64,000 nt of DNA from Bombardia bombarda (Eukaryota; Ascomycota; Sordariomycetes; Sordariales; Lasiosphaeriaceae), in assembly GCA_030512295.1 (NCBI GenBank), contig JAULSR010000002.1, positions 4,464,001 through 4,528,000 on the forward strand, in the 5' to 3' direction. The position numbers were made by a program, and so were the translations under genes. Under the pieces are notes generated by a model. The model ran no database searches. It had not been told where the DNA came from and worked only from the letters and a program-made list of their open reading frames with translations. This document shows, one piece after another, positions 57,200-64,000 of the stretch; the first letter of the stretch is position 1; every line of letters begins with the position of its first letter.

Positions 57200-59997
57200 T
57201 GGCATGATAACCGGCGTGGACGGCGTTGGAAACGTGCTTTCTTTGGCGACAAGGGCAGGCTCAAGGCAGCATTAGAGGTTGTATTTGTGGCGTTTCGCAT
57301 CTTATTCGGCCCTCTAGATCAGTGCGGTCATGATGTTACGAGAAGGGGACAATGGGTTCTGATGGTTTTGCCATATATCGGCCATCTTTTTTCAAGAGAT
57401 GGCTTTCTAGTGACGGGTGTGAATCCTCGTCACTCTGCATTTTAATTCATCTCTACAGCCACGAGAGACCTTTTACTCGTGGCTGCTTCTTATACATTCG
57501 GGAGTATATACTATACATTTGTAGCTGTTACTACTACCTACCTGTCATAGCTACCATACGGCTTTCCAAGATTCAGTTCGTGAATCACTATTTAAAGCCA
57601 GCATCCATAGCTCCTCAGAAGCTGGACTCGAACGTGTTTGATGATTATATACTGGCGACATTCGACAATCATAATACGCCCAGTTAAATTAAGTGGTGTT
57701 TAGGCCACACACTTGAAAGACTATATCAGTAGCATGTCTCCATCGTGTTCCGTTCCTAAAACTATCCTCGTTGTCGATAGATTACTCAGTCTCAAGTAAG
57801 TATCAAATGAATAGCTAGACTGTTTTGTCTCCTAACTCACACGTACTCATCCATCTTACTGTTGTACGAGATTAGAGAGCTGGGTGGGTTCTCAAGAACA
57901 TAACCTAGTTTACCACCTATGGGAACAAATCTCTGGTAATAATGGAAGGTGATAGGTTGAACCTGCGTTCCAAAATCCGCTGGATCCAGAGAAGTTGACC
58001 ACTTTGAGCAATGTTGGGCCGATGTAGTTACTGCATCGATCAGTGAGAATGTGGGCAGTAAACGGGGCTTTCACCCTCGTTCGTAGCCTTATTTTCAGTT
58101 TTGTGTCTTGTTACTAGACCAGTTCATGATCTAATGTGGCATTTCTCTACTACAATGCCCAAGACTTGAAGTTTTCTTGATATAGATGTGTGGGCAGTAT
58201 AATAATCAGGTATTTAACAATATCTGGGTTGTCCGTAAGGAGACATTCCGCGGGTACCTCCTTTTTTGAAGCCTGATAGACTCTCACAATCCACGATGTG
58301 TCAGGCCCTGTTGTACACGTATATCGTACGAAAGTCAATATACTCGACGTAAACAGCGAGACAAGGTATTTATGGGTCAATACCTCAGAACATCTGGGTT
58401 CCATGTTTTCTTGACCAAGAGTACCTGGTTAAATTTGATGAGAATCATATTTCGTATACTGCCAGTTCAAATCGATGTGGAATATCCTATAATTGTGGCT
58501 TCATCAATTTTCTATGGTGGTCCAAATCAAGAACGGACTTGTTATTTTAGTGAGTACTACTTTTCACTTTGAAATTGTTTGTTGCATGGCTATCTCCTTA
58601 GTCCTAGCATTAGTAGTACGGACGAATCGAAATCAGCAGCGATGTATTGTACGTATCATGAAGGCATTTTGATCACCATAGTACCAATCAACGCCTTTTA
58701 GGAAAATAAAACACGCGTCACATCAGACATAAACGTGCCGACAAACATCGACTCCAAATATTAGGCAAGGCTCAGTCGGACTTATGGGCAGTGTATAAGT
58801 TGTAGGCGATAACGCTGAGCGTGGCAGGACTTTGATTGTCGATACTATCAATGATGAGCTATATCGGGAGTAGCTGACAGTGTAGTTTTGTCCACAAAGT
58901 GTCACCAACAATTTTCCTTTTCAGTTATACACTTTTCAATTTCCATCCCTAAACAGCTATTCACATGCACGAGGAATGCTATCTGTTTGGATATGCTGAA
59001 ACAGTAACAAACACTCTCAACATCATTCATCTCGAAGTCCAGCGGGAGAAATGATTAAAAGCCTCACAATGAATAAACCTAGCAGGCAAATCTGGTCTGG
59101 TGTTTATTGGAACTTTAAATACTCTCAGCATCATCAAGATATACTTCCAATACGCTGAAGTTCAAAAGATTCAAATGGATAGCACCTTTGACTGCCTAGC
59201 TACCTCTGATAGCACATCTAACGTATAGTATTTGAGGGGGTATGCGTAGATAACACAAGTCACATCCCATATGTCTACTCCACCGTGGGAGGAGCCGTAG
59301 AGGAGGGGTGAGTGTAACAGTGGTCAATTAGCTCATCAGTTATGAAGAGCTCTGGTGAAGCTACACAGAATTGAACTGACCTTGGCTTACCTGACTCGTG
59401 CGGATAATAAAAATGTGGCTTTGTGCATACCGCGCCGCGGCTGTGCATGTCGGCGGAAATGCTTGTCGATATTGCAGGTCTAGGTTTCCTACACTAGTTC
59501 CATAACCCTGGCACCATCATCTGTGGGATAGGGTAGCACTGCATCGAAAATGCTACGCTGTGGGTGGGTCGTGCCATCCATGCCGGCATATCATTCCGGT
59601 CACATCAATTTATCTTCATTCTCCCCCTTCAGGTGGGGGTGTTGACAAACCAGTCCCTCCGTAGGTGACGTAAAGTAATGAGTCGGAAAGGAGGTTGGGT
59701 AAACACATTGTTTCCCAGGTTTCTTTTGTTGTGTTTCAGGTTCAAGTAGTGCATGATCAGATGTAATCAATGTTTTCTTATTCAAGGAATAAATCGGATC
59801 ATTGCTCCAATGTCTTAAGTATGAAAGATGATAAATGGGTATAGTGAATCGAAAGGATAAATACAATGAACAAAAAAAGGAAAGAATTGTTGCCTGGAAG
59901 TACATGTTCCCTAGATGGCATGATATAGCCACCAACATCGTACATGTGATAAATTTACAGTTGAAAAGAAACCGGCTAATGAAAACCTCCACGTTTA
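57200..59997. other. 2.8-kb AT-rich gene desert
   Basis: Only short frames. No tRNA, rRNA or recognisable transposon protein. The AT bias contrasts with both flanking genes and could be old RIP-mutated DNA, but I see no repeat unit to support that. Confidence 0.45.
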
Positions 59998-61827
59998 TCA
60001 AAGAATAACCGCAGCCAAACGAATGTAACATTGTGTTGGTTCCCTTGCAAACTTCTGGACAGCATTGAAACTGCTCAGCTCGTATGGTGTCTTGAGCAAG
60101 TGAAAGTGCCAGATGGTTAGGGCAAACTGTATGCGCAACGACGCAATCGCCAGCTTCCGACCAAAGCAGCCGCGAGGACCAAGACCAAAGGCCAATGTTG
60201 GTCCGGCCAGTGGATCAAAGCTCTCTCTGCCCGACTCAGGGTCGACAGCGAGCCAGCGCTCGGGCCGGAAGACGTTGATGTCCTTGTCGCTCCAAGTGCC
60301 TGAGAGGGCTTTGCCGCTGGACTGCCGCGCTCCTGCGCTGCGCTTCTCGTCGTCGACCGTTATGTTGGGCTCGATGTAGCCGGCGCCGTTCGCCATCAAG
60401 AACACATCTGTGCCCTTGGGGATGTGACAGCCCAGCACCGTTGTGTCTTGCAACGCCTCGCGGACTACAAAGGCGATGGTGTTGGCATGACGCAGCACCT
60501 CCTCAATGACGGCGTCGAGATAGGGTATGTGGGCGTGGGCGAGCTCTTGGTATGTGGGCGCGCGCTTCTCTTGCGTGGCCTCGGGGAAGGCATCCCGCAG
60601 CGCGGCGCGTAGCCGCTCTTGGACGGCGGGATGATCCGTCAAGTGCTTCATGCCCCAGGCTACTGTGGTGGCCGATGTGTCATGACCGGCCATCATGAAG
60701 CCAAAGAACTCGTCGGCGATGGCGCGACTACGGTACGCGGGCTGGCGTCCTTCCTTGGCTGCCACATCCTTCTCGCGCATCAGCACCGAGTGAAGGGCAC
60801 TCCGGACACGTGTGTCATTGATGCTGATGAGCTTGACAGACTCCTCGACCTTGTCGCTGATATACTTATCCTTGATGGCGGCAGCTTTTCTCATGTAAGG
60901 AAGCTGGCGCATGAGCCATGAGGTGGCACGGGGCGCGGGAGACAACTGCGTGTCCGTCACCGAGTTGGAGAGGGTGAGGACGGCGCTGAAGACCCTTGGG
61001 ATGGTGCCATCGGGGAAGGAGACTGGCTTGTCATAGTCGGCGGGAATGACCGGATTCCAGCGAGACACGGCATCAAGGCGCTGCACTGTGATGCTTTCGG
61101 CCTCAGGCAGGCCAAACGACGAGGCAAAGATGGAGTCGAGGGCCTGGTATGTGATGTCGTTGTGGGCGGAGAAGGGCCGGCCCTGGGCCATGTCACACTT
61201 GACCTGCCACACCTTGATGAGGGTGCAGACGGACTTGTACATCTCAGGGGCGCTGACCTGGCTGATGAAGGTGGGCGCCATCAGGTGGTTGATCAGGTTG
61301 CGGTTGTTCTTGAAACGGACATCGTGTGACTGGAACTGGATATGCTGCTCAGGGTTGATGCCGCCAATGACATCGCCGAAGAAGCTGCTCCGGTCGAACT
61401 CCTTGCTGCGACGGAGGAGAATATCCTGGCTCTCCTGTGGGTCTGTCACAATGACCCATGGTAGGGACATGGGCTTGATGAAGAGTTGGACAATGGGACT
61501 GTCATGTCTGGCTGTTTGGGACGTGAGCCAGCACTATTTTGTGACGTATCATTCCGAGGTCAGCCATTCTGCACAATCATAATTCGACGTTCCTTTTTCC
61601 TTCGGACTTTGTCCCGATAGATTCTCATCGGGGGAAAGGGGGGAAACCGAAAGAAAATATTGACTCACGAAAATACGCTTTGTTCGTAGAACATAGCCCA
61701 TCATCTGAGGGACATCCCCAAAGAACTTGTTCGCAGCATCCTTGTTGTAAGGGATGCCAGGAAGTGGCTTGGGCAACGTGGTTCGATAGGCGAGGTAGAG
61801 AGCAAAGAGGATAATACCGGCGATCAT
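59998..61827 (-). CDS. Cytochrome P450 monooxygenase
   Basis: Two exons, 61827-61669 and 61533-59998, join in phase to 564 residues. The first exon starts with MIAGIILFALYLAY, a membrane anchor that fits an ER microsomal P450, then the proline hinge PKPLPGIPYNKDA. Exon 2 carries SPIVQLFIKP-MSLPWVIV, the I-helix AGHDTSATTVAWG, EEVLRHAN (ExxR, about 395), FRPERW, and the haem loop FGLGPRGCFGRK with Cys about 509. All P450 essentials are intact. The substrate is unknown. It is divergent from a rhodopsin-like receptor gene, which gives no functional hint. The earlier in-frame TTG at 62001 is not a good start. Confidence 0.92.
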
Positions 61828-63395
61828 CACCCTCTCGGGGACGAGACCAGAGAGAAGACAGCGCCCATGGTGCAATAGGTCGACTATTTTCCTGGGGAAG
61901 TGGAGGCAGCAGCAGGTTGCAGCAACGGTTGCAGTAGTGGCAGCAGTACGAGCACCAACCAGCCTTGGGGGAGCTGAACTTTGAAGTTGACGAATGAGCA
62001 ATAGTGATATACGTAAACAAGCGGTGACACAGGTTTTCGACGCTCGATCAGAATGATGATGGCTGAATAGTGCTTACTGTGGGAACGGGTGTGCAAGAAG
62101 AGGGCGCCTCTTTTAAACAAAATCTCAGTTGTGCAAGACTATGGCCAGACTGCGGAGAAGCATGCGATGGTGCTTGTCAGCGGGAGGCACGGGAGGCACG
62201 GGAAGGGGGGGAAGGGGGGGGAAAGGGGGCTCGTCGAGGGGGGGAAGGGGCGGAGGAGAGGGGCTATGAGGTGAGAGGGAGGGGAGGGTCAGAGATGGAT
62301 AACGATGGGAGCATTGGATCACCAACAGCCCACGACGGGCACTCTCTAGGGCAGTCTAATGCGAGCTGTTTTCATGCCAGCCATTCCGCATTCGATGTTG
62401 GCTTCGATGGACAATTCTAAAACAATCCTGAATAATAGTTGAGGCACCGCAACGAAGGCGACATAGCGGTGCAATGGCGCGCATCTGGCAACGGGGACGA
62501 CGTTCGTAATCTCGCATCGTCTGGACCTCTTGTGCTCTATCGAAAGTTGTTTCATTAGCTAAGGGTGACGAAGGAGGATTCGCCCCTCCTTTCCCTAGGA
62601 TCTAGCCGTTTATCCATCCAGTCAAGCCCATTCTTTCCGCTTTCATTGCGTCTTCGCCAGTGCTGTGCCCCTTCCTCGCGTGGGGTTTAACGCTGTACTG
62701 TACACCACGACGCATCGCGCTTTCCGTACGGACTGCGCTGCAGGTTGCTGCAGGTGTGATGCAGGTGCGATGCAGGTTAGATGCAGGAGAACCTGGAAGA
62801 GGGAAGGCACGACGCATCAGCCAGTCGCAGCCGGGGGCACAGAACGGGTGCAGCCGGGGCAGGGGTTGTCGAGGACTTTAGATGGCTGCCCTTTCCTGAT
62901 TTTGACAAGCTGACTCGTGTGCCCCCCGCACTCTTCAACCTTGTCGAACCTTGCCCTATTCGTTAGACCCGACGTCTCATCTCAATCACCGTCGCCACGA
63001 AGACCGAAATGGGAGATGCTACCTCAGCGACAGTGTTTGTTCTTTTTGACAGCCTCTTCGCTTCCTCAAGCATGCCTTTAAAGGAAATGGACATCCCATT
63101 CCGTGATCCTCCCGCTCGCTCGTTTCGATGCTTCACTGCCTCGCTGTCTCACTCATGTGCACCACGAGCTCTCGCCTCTTGGCTTCTTTCATTTCTTATT
63201 TTGGAGAGGTGACCAGTTAACTAGCAACCCCAGGCCAAGTGTCGCCATCCCGCCCCCGTCACCCGTCCCGTCCCGCGTGCCCACCCTCTTAAAGTCCGAT
63301 CAGATCCGTTGGCAGATCCATCCGCACTCGAGCCCGTCAAGACTCCAGTCCAGCATCGCCGACTCGCGGCCAGACGAAACCGCAAAACCAATACA
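61828..63395. other. Divergent intergenic region of P450 and rhodopsin-like genes
   Basis: 1.57 kb with both promoters. It includes a G-rich block (62181-62289) and a GATGCAGGT-type short repeat near 62740-62785. No gene motif. Confidence 0.5.
62181..62289 (+). repeat. G-rich purine tract, possible G-quadruplex
   Basis: About 109 bases with many runs of three or more G, including four runs of five to eight G, on the plus strand. It lies upstream of the P450 gene, about 350 bases before its start. Confidence 0.6.
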
Positions 63396-64000
63396 ATGGC
63401 AGATTCCTCCAATGTCCCGGCCATGATGGCCACCATGATCGTCTGCATCATCGCTTCGTTAGTGTTTATGATGCTGCGATTCTACTGCAAACAGATTCTC
63501 AGCTCTTCCAGGCTGGGTCTTGATGATTATGTCTTGGTTTTTTCCTGGGTATGCACACCTTTACTACACTCTCACCTCAGTTTCCACCTCCAGCCAGTCT
63601 GCAGGTCATGCATCCGAATATGGATTGGTTGAGAAAACTATCACCCGAATATTGCACATCGCAAATTTCGACTAACACAACAACCTAGATCCTCTTCTTA
63701 GTCTTCTGCATCCTCTCCATGCAAGCGGCCCAATACGGTCTGGGCAAGCATCTTGTCGATATCGACTTGGTGAACGACTTTCCTAAGGCCCTGTTCCTGA
63801 TACCCATTGGCCAGTTTTTTGCCGTCCTCTCGATCTCCGTCTCTAAATCGTCGTTTATCCTGACACTGCTACGACTCGTCACAAAGCCGTACCAGAAGGT
63901 TGCGCTGTGGTTCATGTTGCTCACCATCAATGGGTCCATGCTTATGATCGCCATTGTTCAATTCTACCAGTGCGGTGCAGTGCCCACCGAGGGCTGTATT
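63396..64000 (+). CDS. Rhodopsin-domain integral membrane protein, N-terminal part (runs off right edge)
   Basis: Exon 1 (63396-63548) and the start of exon 2 (63689 onward) give 155 residues. The first helix begins around residue 8 (MMATMIVCIIASLVFMMLRFY), followed by LGLDDYVLVFSW, the DDY-type motif between helices 1 and 2 that marks the fungal rhodopsin/SAT4-like family (PF20684). Helix 2 (ILFLVFCILSMQAA), the AQYGLGKH turn and helix 3 follow, and YQCGAVPTEGCI starts the Cys-containing loop at the window edge. Members are seven-helix plasma membrane or vacuolar proteins, of mostly unknown function in filamentous fungi. A 140-base intron joins the exons in phase. Only three of the seven helices are visible. 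Confidence 0.85.

Noticed and set aside
1..64000. CRISPR array, rRNA or intact transposon
   Set aside because: No regularly spaced repeats, no rRNA-like sequence and no transposase, reverse transcriptase or terminal repeats seen.

Overview
The window is nuclear DNA of a filamentous ascomycete (Pezizomycotina, probably Sordariomycetes). Evidence: spliceosomal introns of about 45-165 nt with GTAAGT/GTATGT-type donors, a HET-domain gene, a Ppo-type fatty-acid dioxygenase/P450 fusion, Slx1, Urc4, a KDM5 demethylase, a fungal rhodopsin-like membrane protein, and a catalase relic carrying RIP-like nonsense mutations. Coding regions are GC-rich and compact; many gaps are AT-rich and hold nothing I can recognise. 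I placed the exons by hand, checking GT/AG sites, reading phase and family motifs. There are 20 protein-coding loci (two cut by the window edges, two with single-base frameshifts), one catalase pseudogene and one intron-containing tRNA-Glu.

Layout, left to right. 1-9.4 kb: a gene running off the left edge, an SRPK-like kinase, a DUF8021-type secreted protein with a frameshift, and the large Ppo oxygenase. 11.8-19.3 kb: a DUF2235 alpha/beta hydrolase, then an ATP-grasp ligase (-) and a nicotianamine synthase (+) in divergent orientation. 20.7-27.4 kb: two divergent hotdog-fold proteins, a zinc-independent MDR oxidoreductase and the tRNA-Glu(CUC). 28.2-31.1 kb: two divergent, related, His-rich hydrophilic proteins, one frameshifted. 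32-45.6 kb: a housekeeping block with eIF4A-III/FAL1 and SF3a60/Prp9 sharing a 442-bp gap, the Slx1 nuclease and the KDM5/Lid2 demethylase. 46.5-64 kb: a HET-domain gene, the catalase pseudogene, Urc4/Urg3, a microsomal P450 and a truncated rhodopsin-like receptor.

The most interesting unit is the nicotianamine synthase/ATP-grasp pair. Nicotianamine is a metal chelator, and ATP-grasp ligases join carboxylates to amines. The 1.54-kb gap between the two start codons carries two perfect ATCTGATAA sequences, which match the ATCWGATAA target of the fungal iron-responsive GATA repressors (SreA/SRE/Fep1). The simplest reading is an iron-regulated two-gene pathway that makes nicotianamine and then ligates or amidates it to a modified metallophore. 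The enzyme families and DNA sites are seen directly; the pathway is inferred.

Both frameshifted genes lack exactly one base in a G/C homopolymer, which could reflect sequencing error or real decay. The catalase locus is different: it has five stop codons, an in-frame loss of its catalytic-histidine segment and a further frameshift, so it is a true pseudogene.
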